A stretch of 64,000 bases of DNA from Aequorivita capsosiphonis DSM 23843 (GCF_000429125.1 NZ_AUBG01000017.1:31004-95003), one strand, 5' to 3'; positions 53,495-62,211 are shown, counted from the stretch's first letter. Notes: generated by a model from the letters alone, not told the origin. Numbers and translations: made by a program.

Positions 53495-53526
53495 GATTTC
53501 CTCCCCCTTCGGGGGCTGGGGGGATT
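53495..53526. repeat. GC-rich hairpin repeat abutting the hisH start
   Basis: TTTCCTCCCCCTTCGGGGGC followed by TGGGGGGA. It is the same core as the right arm of the block at 2217-2243 and lies directly before the GTG start of hisH. Confidence 0.75.
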
Positions 53527-54099
53527 GTGATAATTGATTACGGGGCAGGGAATATACAAAGCATCAAATTTGCTTTGCGGCGACTCGGTGTGGAAGCTGT
53601 TTTAAGTAATAACGAAACTGAAATTAGAAATGCAGATAAAGTTATTTTCCCAGGTGTGGGTGAGGCTAGTAGCGCAATGCAAAAATTAAAAACTTCCGGC
53701 TTGGATAAAGTAATCCCATCCTTAAAACAACCTGTTTTAGGAATCTGTTTGGGAATGCAGCTGCTCTGTAATTATTCCGAAGAAGGAAATACAAATGGGT
53801 TAGGCGTTTTTGATGTAGCTGTAATTCGATTTTCAAAGGATGTAAAAGTGCCACAAATAGGATGGAATCAAATAACCAATTTAAAATCTGATCTATTTAA
53901 AAATATTACAGAAAAGGAGTTTATGTATTTGGTTCATAGCTATTACGCGCCTTTATGTAAAGAAGCCATTGCAACTTCGGAATATGGAATTCAGTACGCG
54001 TCGGCTTTACAAAAAGATAATTTTTATGGTGTACAATTCCACCCAGAAAAAAGTAGTACAGCAGGAGAGCAGATTTTAAAGAATTTTTTAGAACTATAA
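53527..54099 (+). CDS. hisH: Imidazole glycerol phosphate synthase, glutaminase subunit
   Basis: 190 residues if translation starts at GTG 53527 (VIIDYGAGNIQSIKFALRRL), which matches the usual HisH N-terminus. An in-frame ATG at 53467 would add 20 residues including FPPPSGAGG, coded by a GC-rich hairpin repeat, so I prefer the GTG. The catalytic triad is present: the nucleophile in GICLGMQLL and the His/Glu pair in GVQFHPEKSS. It supplies ammonia to HisF. Confidence 0.92.
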   Translation: MIIDYGAGNIQSIKFALRRLGVEAVLSNNETEIRNADKVIFPGVGEASSAMQKLKTSGLDKVIPSLKQPVLGICLGMQLLCNYSEEGNTNGLGVFDVAVIRFSKDVKVPQIGWNQITNLKSDLFKNITEKEFMYLVHSYYAPLCKEAIATSEYGIQYASALQKDNFYGVQFHPEKSSTAGEQILKNFLEL

Positions 54100-54106
54100 A
54101 AAGAGA

Positions 54107-54124
54107 TTCCCGCCTTCGCGGGAA
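54107..54124 (+). repeat. Small palindromic hairpin between hisH and hisA
   Basis: TTCCCGC-CTTC-GCGGGAA, a seven-base perfect stem with a four-base loop, eight bases before the hisA ATG. It lacks a T tract, so it is not a terminator; it may affect mRNA processing or hisA initiation. Confidence 0.7.
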
Positions 54125-54131
54125 ATAAACA

Positions 54132-54875
54132 ATGAGAATAATACCAGCAATAGACATCATCGATGGCAAGTGTGTCCGTCTTTCAAAAGGCGATTACAAT
54201 ACAAAAAAGATTTATAATGAAAATCCGCTAGAAGTAGCCAAACAGTTTGAGGCCCACGGAATTCAATATCTGCATTTGGTAGATTTGGATGGCGCTAAGA
54301 GCAGTCACATTGTAAACCATAAAATCTTGGAAGAAATCGCTTCCAATACATCCTTAAAAATCGACTTTGGCGGAGGCTTAAAAACCGATGAAGATTTAAG
54401 AATAGCTTTTGAATGTGGTGCAAACCAAATCACAGGAGGCAGTATAGCAGTGAAAAACCCTGAAATTTTTAAAAGTTGGTTGCAGCAATTTGGAAGTGAT
54501 AAAATCATTCTTGGCGCAGATGCCTTAGACGAAAAAGTTGCCATTAGTGGTTGGATGGAAGATTCTAATGAAGAATTAATTCCATTTATTCAAAAGAATC
54601 TTGAAGAAGGAATTAGCTATATAATCTGTACGGACATTAGTAAAGATGGAATGTTGCAAGGGCCTTCGTTTAATTTGTATCGAAAAATCTTTGAAAAGAG
54701 TCAAATGTCAAAAAATACTTTAAAGCTTATTGCTTCCGGAGGAATCTCAACCTTCGTTGAACTGCCAAAGCTTGCAGAAATTGGATGCGAAGGTGTGATA
54801 ATTGGAAAGGCCATTTATGAAAACCGGATAAGTCTAAGACAACTTGAAAAATATATTTTGAACGACAAATTTTAA
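54132..54875 (+). CDS. hisA: ProFAR isomerase
   Basis: 247 residues, (beta/alpha)8 barrel built as two halves like His[21 protein letters not shown] with the catalytic Asp (D8), [22 protein letters not shown] and [14 protein letters not shown] with the second catalytic Asp, [12 protein letters not shown]. It isomerises the ribosyl chain before HisH/HisF. The coding sequence ends cleanly, and ACGA repeats start at the stop codon. Confidence 0.95.
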   Translation: MRIIPAIDIIDGKCVRLSKGDYNTKKIYNENPLEVAKQFEAHGIQYLHLVDLDGAKSSHIVNHKILEEIASNTSLKIDFGGGLKTDEDLRIAFECGANQITGGSIAVKNPEIFKSWLQQFGSDKIILGADALDEKVAISGWMEDSNEELIPFIQKNLEEGISYIICTDISKDGMLQGPSFNLYRKIFEKSQMSKNTLKLIASGGISTFVELPKLAEIGCEGVIIGKAIYENRISLRQLEKYILNDKF

Positions 54876-54960
54876 ACGACGAACGACGAACGACGAACGA
54901 ACGAGCGACGAATGACGAACGAACGAGCAACGAATGTTGAATCAAAGAAAAATGAGAAAT
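54874..54960. repeat. ACGA repeat tract after hisA
   Basis: Words ACGACGAACGACGAACGACG, ACGAACGAGCGACGAATGAC and ACGAACGAACGAGCAACGAA follow the hisA stop. It reads ACGA on the plus strand, opposite to the TCGT array beyond the next gene. Confidence 0.85.
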
Positions 54961-55034
54961 GAATGAAGAGTGGATGCTATTCAATAATCGAAATATGATT
55001 ATTTTTAATCCCTAATCAATTAATAATTAAGGCT

Positions 55035-55382
55035 ATGCAAGATTTAAAAGCTAGAACAAAGAAATTCACATTAGATTGTTTGACATTATGTACTAAAATT
55101 CCAAAATCAAGGGAATTTGATAGTATAGTTCGCCAACTTATTCGTTCATCAAGTTCTGTTGGTGCCAATTATCGAGCGGCAAACAGAGCTAAGTCTGACC
55201 GTGACTTTATAAATAAGTTAAAAATCGTTGAAGAAGAAGCAGACGAAAGTATGTTTTGGTTGGAGATTTTGCTCGAAATTAATCCTAATAATACTGAAAC
55301 CATACAAAAGCTAATAAAGGAAAGCGATGAATTAGTAGCCATCACCGTTGCATCCATAAAAACTGCAAGGAAAAGATTATGA
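55035..55382 (+). CDS. Four-helix-bundle protein (23S rRNA IVS / Avd-like)
   Basis: 115 residues predicted to form four helices: QDLKARTKKFTLDCLTLCTK, the conserved RQLIRSSSSVGANYRAANRA, a helix with DFINKLKIVEEEADESMFW and a final helix after LLEINPNN. This is the S23/IVS protein family, also related to Avd of diversity-generating retroelements. No reverse transcriptase or variable repeat is visible nearby. It interrupts hisA and hisF and is flanked by ACGA/TCGT arrays in opposite orientations. The family's biological role is mostly unknown; a pentameric, nucleic-acid-binding bundle is known for relatives. Confidence 0.85.
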   Translation: MQDLKARTKKFTLDCLTLCTKIPKSREFDSIVRQLIRSSSSVGANYRAANRAKSDRDFINKLKIVEEEADESMFWLEILLEINPNNTETIQKLIKESDELVAITVASIKTARKRL

Positions 55383-55391
55383 TTTATCCTT

Positions 55392-55631
55392 TAGTCTCGT
55401 CGCTCGTCGCTCGTACCTCGTCGTTCATTTCGTCGTTCGCATTTCTTACTTCAGTCTCGTCGCTCGTCATTCGTACCTCGTCGTTCACTCTGTCGTTCAT
55501 CGTTCGTACTTCAGTCTCGTCGCTCGTCGCTCGTACCTCGTCGTTCATTTCGTCGTTCGCATTTCGTACTTCAGTCTCGTCGCTCGTTGCTCGTACCTCG
55601 TCGTTCATTTCTCGTCGTTCGTACCTCGTAA
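55392..55631. repeat. Tandem array of four 60-bp TCGT-rich units
   Basis: Four units of 60 bases start at 55392, 55452, 55512 and 55572 with CAGTCTCGTCGCTCGT (first copy begins TAGTC). Units 1 and 3 are nearly identical; unit 4 diverges at its end. Because 60 is divisible by three, frames stay open on both strands, so the predicted repetitive peptides are probably not real proteins. The array begins ten bases after the four-helix-bundle stop and ends about 15 bases before the hisF start. Confidence 0.9.
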
Positions 55632-55646
55632 CTCTAACCTCAACTT

Positions 55647-56435
55647 ATGTTAACTAAACGAATAATCCCCTGTCTCGACATTAAAAACGGACGCACCGTA
55701 AAAGGAATCAATTTCCTAGACTTACGCGACGCAGGTGATCCTGTGGAACTCGCTAAATTCTATTGCGAAAATAGTGCTGATGAATTGGTTTTTCTGGATA
55801 TTTCAGCAACTGAAGAACGGAGAAAAACTTTAGCGAATTTGGTTTTAAAAGTCGCTGAAACTATCAATATCCCGTTTACTGTTGGCGGAGGGATTTCTTC
55901 CGTAGAAGATGTTGAAATTCTTTTGAATAACGGTGCGGATAAAGTTTCGATTAATTCTTCTGCAGTAAAAAACCCGCAGTTAATAAATGAGCTAGCTTCA
56001 AGATTTGGGTCGCAATGTATTGTTGTGGCGATTGATGCAAAACTGATTGATGGTAATTGGATAGTGCATTTAGTGGGAGGAAAGGAGCCTACCAAGTTAG
56101 ACCTATTTGAATGGGCAAAAGAAGTAGAGCAACGCGGCGCTGGTGAAATTCTCTTTACATCTATGGATCACGATGGAACTAAAAACGGTTTCGCAAATGA
56201 AGCTTTGGCAAAACTTTCAACTCAATTAAATATTCCGATAATCGCTTCGGGTGGTGCGGGAACTATTCAGCATTTTACAGATGCTTTTATAGAGGGAAAG
56301 GCAGATGCGGCTTTGGCAGCTAGTGTTTTTCACTTTAAAGAGATTAAGATTTCAGATTTAAAAAAGGAATTACAAAGGCAGGGAATACCTGTGAGAGTGA
56401 CGAATTACGAGCGACGAACGACGAATGACGAATGA
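55647..56435 (+). CDS. hisF: Imidazole glycerol phosphate synthase, cyclase subunit
   Basis: 262 residues. [20 protein letters not shown] with catalytic Asp D11, [47 protein letters not shown] with the second catalytic Asp, and [16 protein letters not shown]. It closes the imidazole ring with ammonia from HisH. The last 14 residues ([12 protein letters not shown] and neighbours) are coded by ACGA repeats and are not family-like; the conserved core ends near GIPVR. The start ATG follows the 60-bp array. Confidence 0.94.
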   Translation: MLTKRIIPCLDIKNGRTVKGINFLDLRDAGDPVELAKFYCENSADELVFLDISATEERRKTLANLVLKVAETINIPFTVGGGISSVEDVEILLNNGADKVSINSSAVKNPQLINELASRFGSQCIVVAIDAKLIDGNWIVHLVGGKEPTKLDLFEWAKEVEQRGAGEILFTSMDHDGTKNGFANEALAKLSTQLNIPIIASGGAGTIQHFTDAFIEGKADAALAASVFHFKEIKISDLKKELQRQGIPVRVTNYERRTTNDE

Positions 56436-56440
56436 CGAAA
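56398..56440. repeat. ACGA repeats in and after the hisF 3' end
   Basis: GTGACGAATTACGAGCGACG, then AACGACGAATGACGAATGAC. The repeat codes the C-terminal tail of HisF and supplies its stop codon. Confidence 0.8.
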
Positions 56441-56473
56441 AAATAAAATAGGAACAATAAAAGATACTTAGTA

Positions 56474-57079
56474 ATGGAAATAGATTTTAAAAAATACAGT
56501 GACGGCCTTGTGCCGGCGATAATTCAGGATAATTCTACTAATAGGGTTTTGATGCTTGGTTATATGAATGAAGCGGCTTTTTTAAAAACCAATCAATCAA
56601 AAAAAGTTACTTTTTTCAGTAGAAGCAAACAGAGGCTTTGGACCAAAGGGGAAGAAAGCGGTAATTTTTTAGAACTGGTTTCATTTGCGGTGGATTGTGA
56701 TAACGATGCGCTGTTAATAAAAGTGAATCCTGAAGGACCGGTTTGCCACAAAGGATCTGATACTTGTTGGGAGGAAGAGAATTCATCAAGTTTCGGTTTT
56801 CTCTCGGAATTGGAAAATATAATTCAAAATAGAAAAGAGGAAGCTGAGAATAAGGATAGCTACGTCTCATCACTTTTCCGAAGTGGCATCAATAAAATAG
56901 CTCAAAAAGTAGGCGAGGAGGCAGTGGAAGTAGTTATTGAAGCAAAAGACAATGATGACAGTCTTTTTTTAAATGAGAGTGCCGATCTATTATTTCACTA
57001 TCTCATTTTATTGCAGGCAAAAGGTTTTACACTTCAGGATGTGGAGAAAATTTTGCGGCAACGGCATAAAACTTATTAG
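56474..57079 (+). CDS. hisIE: Bifunctional phosphoribosyl-AMP cyclohydrolase / phosphoribosyl-ATP pyrophosphatase
   Basis: 201 residues. The N-terminal HisI domain has FFSRSKQRLWTKGEESGN, the zinc-binding cysteine of FAVDCDNDALLIKVNPEGPV and CHKGSDTCW. The C-terminal HisE domain begins near 110 and has NKIAQKVGEEAVEVVIEAK with the Glu-rich magnesium site. It carries out steps 2 and 3 of the pathway. It is the last gene of the operon; no clear terminator separates it from corA. Confidence 0.95.
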   Translation: MEIDFKKYSDGLVPAIIQDNSTNRVLMLGYMNEAAFLKTNQSKKVTFFSRSKQRLWTKGEESGNFLELVSFAVDCDNDALLIKVNPEGPVCHKGSDTCWEEENSSSFGFLSELENIIQNRKEEAENKDSYVSSLFRSGINKIAQKVGEEAVEVVIEAKDNDDSLFLNESADLLFHYLILLQAKGFTLQDVEKILRQRHKTY

Positions 57080-57123
57080 TCTTTCTTCTTTTTTCCTACC
57101 TTTAAAAAATAATCACTTCTTAT

Positions 57124-58212
57124 ATGTGTGCAAAGAGAAAAAGAAAGAATAAAACCGCTAAAATCCAACCTAAAAAGGCTAGTAACCTTACTCCGGGAAC
57201 AGTATCATATACGGGTAAAAAAATAACTACCCAAACCCAATTGGATATTATTGATTATTCAAAAGATAGCTTCAGTCGTTTCGAAACCCACGATATAGAC
57301 GAGGCTTTTAAATATGAAGATGCGTCACATATTACTTGGATTAACGTAAATGGTTTAAGTAATTCCAGCGATATTATTACACTGGGAAATCACTTTGACT
57401 TACATCCATTAATTCAGGAAGATATTGTAACAACAAACCAGCGACCAAAAATAGATGAGTACGATGAATATCTTTTTATTGTATTTAAAATGTTGCATTA
57501 CGATGAAAATGAAGATCTAAACCAAGAACACGTTAGTATGGTCATGGGCAAGGATTACGTGGTGACTTTCCAAGAATCTGAAGGGGATGTTTTTGGTGAT
57601 CTTCGAGACAGGTTGGAACAAGGAAAAGGAAGGATTCGTGGGGCGGGAGCAGACTATTTGATGTTTGCGATTCTCGATGCGATAGTAGATAATTATATTA
57701 CGACTGTAGAGTTTTTAAGCAATAAAATTGAATTGCTAGAGGATAAACTTTTTGACGATAAAGAAGATCCAAACATCACGCAGGAAATTCAAGAATTAAA
57801 AAAGGAGATTCTAAAAGTCAGACGGGCTGTCGTTCCTCTAAGAGAAGTGATAAATCGTTTGGAAAAAATAGAAACTCCCCTCATTGAGCAGCGTACCAAC
57901 AAATATATTCGCGATTTATACGATCATATTATTCAAGTAAACGAAAGCGTGGAAATATACCGGGATATGATCTGGGGCTTGATGGATATGTATATGACTA
58001 CCATAAGCAACAAGATGAATGAGGTGATGAAAGTGCTTACTATTATGGCTTCCATTTTTATACCCTTAACTTTTCTTGCAGGGATTTATGGGATGAATTT
58101 TGACAATATGCCGGAGCTTCACTTTAAATATAGTTACTACTATCTTTTGGGGGTAATGGCATTAGTTTTCTTCGGAATGATCTGGTATTTTAAAAGGAAG
58201 AAATGGTTGTGA
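57124..58212 (+). CDS. corA: Magnesium/cobalt transporter CorA
   Basis: 362 residues with a long acidic cytoplasmic N-terminal domain, a charged stalk helix and two C-terminal membrane helices. The GMN pore signature is present in IYGMNFDNMPEL between them. The protein forms a homopentameric Mg2+ channel in the inner membrane. It lies 44 bases after hisIE; TACCTTTA at about 57098 is only a near match to a -7 box. Confidence 0.93.
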   Translation: MCAKRKRKNKTAKIQPKKASNLTPGTVSYTGKKITTQTQLDIIDYSKDSFSRFETHDIDEAFKYEDASHITWINVNGLSNSSDIITLGNHFDLHPLIQEDIVTTNQRPKIDEYDEYLFIVFKMLHYDENEDLNQEHVSMVMGKDYVVTFQESEGDVFGDLRDRLEQGKGRIRGAGADYLMFAILDAIVDNYITTVEFLSNKIELLEDKLFDDKEDPNITQEIQELKKEILKVRRAVVPLREVINRLEKIETPLIEQRTNKYIRDLYDHIIQVNESVEIYRDMIWGLMDMYMTTISNKMNEVMKVLTIMASIFIPLTFLAGIYGMNFDNMPELHFKYSYYYLLGVMALVFFGMIWYFKRKKWL

Positions 58213-58240
58213 AAAGCTGTATAACTATAAATTCTAAAGC

Positions 58241-58735
58241 TTGAGAAAAATTGCATTTGGCGGTGGCTGTCATTGGTGTACAGAAGCTGTTTTTCAATCC
58301 TTAAAAGGTGTAGAGTCGGTGGAGCAAGGATATATTGCTTCAACTGGAGAAGAAACTTCTTTTTCTGAAGCAGTAATTGTCCATTTCAACCCTGAAATAA
58401 TTTCGATAAAAATTTTGATTGAGATTCATTTGCTTACGCATAAAAGCACTTCTAATCATAGTATGAGAAATAAGTATCGGTCCGCGGTTTATTCCTTTTC
58501 TAAAAGACAAAATAAAGAAGTGCAAGAGATAATAACATTTTTTCAAAAAAAGTTTGAAAATAAAGTAATTACAAAGACCTATCCTTTTTCTGAATTTAAA
58601 CCATCACGGGAACCATTGCAGAATTATTATTACAGTAATCCAAATAAGCCTTTTTGTGAAAAATTTATCGATCCAAAACTTAAGTTTCTTTTGAAAAATT
58701 TTGGCGATCACTTGCAGGAAAATCGCTTAGATTAA
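58241..58735 (+). CDS. msrA: MsrA-family methionine sulfoxide reductase
   Basis: 164 residues with a TTG start; an in-frame TAA two codons upstream leaves no earlier start. The catalytic motif is GGGCHWCTEAVFQSLKGVES, in which C10 is the nucleophile; canonical MsrA has GCFWG here, so CHWC is unusual and puts a second cysteine at 13. YRSAVYSFSKRQ and PLQNYYYSNPNKPFC are family-like. It reduces the S epimer of methionine sulfoxide. Two msrB genes are at 10 kb. Confidence 0.82.
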   Translation: MRKIAFGGGCHWCTEAVFQSLKGVESVEQGYIASTGEETSFSEAVIVHFNPEIISIKILIEIHLLTHKSTSNHSMRNKYRSAVYSFSKRQNKEVQEIITFFQKKFENKVITKTYPFSEFKPSREPLQNYYYSNPNKPFCEKFIDPKLKFLLKNFGDHLQENRLD

Positions 58736-58858
58736 GTCTTTGCGATTAGCTATTAAACGATGATTGCTTTAAATGGTTTTACACGAATCCATATTATAAA
58801 CATTCGTTGAATTTAAAGAATTACATTACTCCTCAAATATTTTCTATTTTTATACGAA

Positions 58859-59697
58859 ATGCAGCCTATCAAGAAATCAACTCAAATCAGTACCGACAAA
58901 TTTCTTAGGAAACAACTTTCAAGAAAAGAATCCTTCGATTTTGCGCCACCATTCTTCTTATTGGTGAAATCTGGTAAAATGATTCTTCAAGGAGAAACGG
59001 AACACATTATTGAAGCTTCTACCATTACTGTTCTTTCGAAACAGGAAAAATTTAAATTAATAGATATAAGCGAAGATTGCAAATGTATTCTGTTGCAGTA
59101 CAATAGGCAGTATGTGCGCACCATGACGTTTCAGCTCAATCTTTTGGATGCGTTTAAATATGTGTACACCAACTCAAAATATACATTCGATCTTCCTCAT
59201 CAAGACTTTAACGATCTCTGGTTTTTGGCGGATTATATAAGTCGTCAATTAAAAGTTTCGGAAAATATGGATCTGGAGAAACATATTCTCCGGCATCTTA
59301 ATTACTCCTTCTTATATAGTGCTATAGAAAAAATGGATAGAAACAACAAGTTTGATTCCAATCCAACAAATCAAAAGGAAAAAATCGTTTTAAAATTCTT
59401 TGAAAATTTACGCGATCATGCCACTTCCAAATTAAAGGTTTCGGATTATGCTCAAAACAAAATGTTACATCGCGGCATTTTTCAGCAATGGTAAAAGAGG
59501 TTACGGGAATGCCGGCATTAGAGATTATTCATCGTATGCTTATAAGTCGTGCCAAAGTCGAATTGACCACCACAAATAAACCTATTTCTGAAATAGCATT
59601 AGACTTAGGATTTACCGATCCATATACTTTTAGTCATTTTTTTAAGAAACAAAGTGGCATGAATCCAACAGATTTCCGAAATAACTACCAAGAATAA
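58859..59697 (+). pseudogene. AraC-family regulator, frameshifted
   Basis: Two frames make one AraC protein. The first (58859-59494) has a cupin-like N-terminal part and the beginning of the helix-turn-helix (LKVSDYAQ). It derails at NKMLHRG. Reading one frame over from 59461 gives NVTSRHFSAMVKEVTGMPAL, then ISRAKVELTTTNKPISEIAL and FTDPYTFSHFFKKQSGMNPT, a standard AraC C-terminus. One extra A in the run at 59459-59462 restores 279 residues. It lies 97 bases before a tripartite exporter, whose expression it might control. Possibilities: real inactivation, or sequencing error. Confidence 0.85.
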
Positions 59698-59743
59698 TAA
59701 AAATCCCACATTTTGACATCAATCTCCTAAGTTTTAATATTTC

Positions 59744-59758
59744 AGAGACTTAGTCTCT
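59744..59758. promoter_or_regulatory. Palindromic site upstream of exporter promoter
   Basis: AGAGACT-T-AGTCTCT, a perfect seven-base dyad immediately upstream of the -7 box of the exporter operon. Position suits a regulator site. Confidence 0.5.
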
Positions 59759-59761
59759 TCT

Positions 59762-59769
59762 TACCTTTG
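59762..59769 (+). promoter_or_regulatory. Bacteroidota -7 box for exporter operon
   Basis: TACCTTTG, exact consensus, 25 bases before the ATG at 59795. Confidence 0.65.
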
Positions 59770-59794
59770 TTTCAACAAAAAATAGTAAGGCAAC

Positions 59795-61120
59795 ATGAGA
59801 TTATTAAAACAGACAACGCTGGTCTTCCTAGTGTTATTTGGTTTTCACAGCCAAATAGCTTCTGCACAGGAAAAACAAGAGCGCAAAATGACGATTCAGG
59901 AATTGGCCGATAGTTTAAAGGTGAACAACATACAATTGGAACTGGCCAACACTTCAGTAAGAGTGGCTGAAGCTAGAATTGGTGAAGTAAAAACCAACAG
60001 ACTTCCAAACATCGGCGCCGAAATGATTGGAATGTATTTGAGTGATGTGGACATCTACAATACACATTGGTCAAAAATTCAGAGTGTGACCATTCCTAAC
60101 TTCGGTCATCAATTCAATTTAAATGCAAATCAACTTATTTACGGTGGAGGACGGATTAACAAAGCCGTTGCTTTAGCCGAAATGAATAAAACCTTAGTTG
60201 ATGGCCAACGCAATGACACAGACCAAAGTATAAAATTGAATGCTTCGGAATTGTACCTAAACCTTTATAATCTTCAACACCAAAAGGAAATTTTGGAAAG
60301 CAACAAAGAATTGGCCGAGGAGCGAACAAAAAATGTAAACGACTTTTTTGAACAGGATATGGTAACCAAAAACGAAGTTTTGCGAGCCGAAGTACTGCAA
60401 AGGCAATTGGAGCAAAGCATTTTACAAACTCAAAACGCAATTGATATAACTAACAAAAACCTAACCCTGATGGCAGGTTTAGATGAGAATATCTTGATTA
60501 TTCCTGATGTTAGTAATATCAACCATACAATCCGTCTTCAGGATGAAGCCTATTTTCGTGACATAGCCTTCGGAAACAATCCGCGACTCAATATAAGTGA
60601 TACCCAAATAGCTATTGCCGAAAAAAATCTTGAACTCACAAAATCAGATAGACTGCCTACTCTTGCTGGCTTTGCGGGTTATGGAGCTACACGGCCGATG
60701 ACAAGTAGCGCTCCGGCAATTGATGCGTATTCCGCGAGTTATCAAGTTGGTTTAAATCTTTCCTATAATATTGAATCCCTTTTTAAAAATGGTAAAAAGG
60801 AAGCCGTGGATAAGATTTTGATCGATCAAGCCGAGCAGCAAAAAATAGCGGTGATGCAAAATATTGAATCCGATGTAAACACAGCTTTCAACAACTATCA
60901 TCAGGCAATTAAGCAAAGAGAAGTGAGCAGCATCAATGAAGAAGCAGCTGATGAAAACTACCGAATTACCGAGTTAAAATACAAAAATCAACTAGTGACT
61001 GTAGCAGAAATAATTGACGCGTCAAACACGAAACTTCAGGCAGAACTCCAGACATTGGATGACGAAACAGACATTATTGTAAACTATATAAGGCTTCTAC
61101 GTGTTACGGGGCAACTATAA
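59795..61120 (+). CDS. TolC-family outer-membrane efflux protein
   Basis: 441 residues with a signal peptide (about 1-24, ending ASAQ) and two homologous halves of long helices and barrel strands, as in TolC. HQFNLNANQLIYGGGRINKA and the later SYQVGLNLSYNIESLFKNGK are the paired barrel strands. It should form a trimeric outer-membrane and periplasmic duct. It is the first gene of a three-gene exporter operon; the next starts after 26 bases. Confidence 0.9.
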   Translation: MRLLKQTTLVFLVLFGFHSQIASAQEKQERKMTIQELADSLKVNNIQLELANTSVRVAEARIGEVKTNRLPNIGAEMIGMYLSDVDIYNTHWSKIQSVTIPNFGHQFNLNANQLIYGGGRINKAVALAEMNKTLVDGQRNDTDQSIKLNASELYLNLYNLQHQKEILESNKELAEERTKNVNDFFEQDMVTKNEVLRAEVLQRQLEQSILQTQNAIDITNKNLTLMAGLDENILIIPDVSNINHTIRLQDEAYFRDIAFGNNPRLNISDTQIAIAEKNLELTKSDRLPTLAGFAGYGATRPMTSSAPAIDAYSASYQVGLNLSYNIESLFKNGKKEAVDKILIDQAEQQKIAVMQNIESDVNTAFNNYHQAIKQREVSSINEEAADENYRITELKYKNQLVTVAEIIDASNTKLQAELQTLDDETDIIVNYIRLLRVTGQL

Positions 61121-61146
61121 ACCAATCAGACTTTAAAAAATAGATC

Positions 61147-62208
61147 ATGGCAAAAAAAGATAAAAAAATCAAGAAAAAAAATAAATTATATCTCACACTT
61201 TTAAATGCTTTCGTATTTATTGTGACCTTATTGGTTATATGGTTTATAATGAAAAACTACTTACATATCAATGACGATACTTACGTTAATGATGCGCAGG
61301 TAAAAGCTTATATCAGTCCCATCAACTCAAGAGTACCTGGATATATAGAAGACATTCGTTTTCAGGAACATCAAGAAGTGAAAAAGGGGGATACATTGGT
61401 GATTTTGGATAGAAGTGAATTTGAAAATGCCGTTTCACAGGCCGAAGCAGGATTGAGTCAAGCAAGGGCTAACAAAGCTTCAGCCCAATCTTCTGTAGCA
61501 AGAGTGAGTACAGGAGAAAGCACCGTGACAGCCAATATTTTCGGCGTTCAGGCCCAATTGGATAATGCGAAGGCAGATCTTACCAGATATAAAAATTTAT
61601 TGGATAATGACGCGGTAACCCTGCAGCAGTATCAACAAGTGGAAACGCAGGTAAAAACCTTACAGTCGCAGTATAACGCAATGAAGGAACAAAAAAACAC
61701 CGCGAGACTGACTACGGACGAAACCCAATCTAAAATTGCAATCAGTGATGCACAGATAGAAGCTGCTGAAGCCACCTTGGCAAGAGCGGAATTAAATTTA
61801 AAATATTCTGTAATCACTGCACCTGAAGATGGAATTATGGGGAGAAGACCCATTACCACCGGACAATTTATTCAGCCAGGGCAGCAAATTGCAGCCTTGG
61901 TACAGGAGAATACAAAGTGGATTGAAGCTAACTTATTAGAAACTCAATTGCCATTGGTACATGTGGGTGAAGTAATCAGTTTTAAAATTGATGCGATGGG
62001 GAAAACCAAGTTTGAAGGGAAAATAACTTCAATTTCCGCCGCAACGGGTGCGGAATATTCAGCGATTCCAACGGATAATTCCTCTGGAAACTTTGTAAAA
62101 GTGCAACAACGAATCCCTGTGAAAATAGAATTCACCAAAAATAATGATCAAAAACTCATCGATAGCGTACGAGTGGGAATGAACGTGGTTATGACCCTTA
62201 AAAAGTAG
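61147..62208 (+). CDS. HlyD/EmrA-family membrane fusion protein
   Basis: 353 residues. One N-terminal membrane helix (about 17-36), a split biotinyl-lipoyl domain (KAYISPINSRVPGYIEDIRF and YSVITAPEDGIMGRRPITTG), a helical hairpin between about 85 and 200 and a beta-barrel domain. The fold is that of EmrA/HlyD adaptors linking the inner-membrane pump to TolC. Four bases separate it from the MFS gene. Confidence 0.9.
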   Translation: MAKKDKKIKKKNKLYLTLLNAFVFIVTLLVIWFIMKNYLHINDDTYVNDAQVKAYISPINSRVPGYIEDIRFQEHQEVKKGDTLVILDRSEFENAVSQAEAGLSQARANKASAQSSVARVSTGESTVTANIFGVQAQLDNAKADLTRYKNLLDNDAVTLQQYQQVETQVKTLQSQYNAMKEQKNTARLTTDETQSKIAISDAQIEAAEATLARAELNLKYSVITAPEDGIMGRRPITTGQFIQPGQQIAALVQENTKWIEANLLETQLPLVHVGEVISFKIDAMGKTKFEGKITSISAATGAEYSAIPTDNSSGNFVKVQQRIPVKIEFTKNNDQKLIDSVRVGMNVVMTLKK

Positions 62209-62211
62209 ACG

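Noticed and set aside
55035..55382. Diversity-generating retroelement signalled by an Avd-like protein
   Set aside because: No reverse transcriptase, no template/variable repeat pair and no variable-target gene nearby; only the shared four-helix-bundle fold remains.
55392..55631. CRISPR-like array
   Set aside because: Units are contiguous with no unique spacers, and no cas genes are in the window.
55384..55657. Open frames on both strands across the 60-bp repeats, coding Ser/Thr/Val-rich or Asn/Glu-rich repetitive peptides
   Set aside because: They are a by-product of a repeat length divisible by three; no start context, no family, and both strands are equally open.
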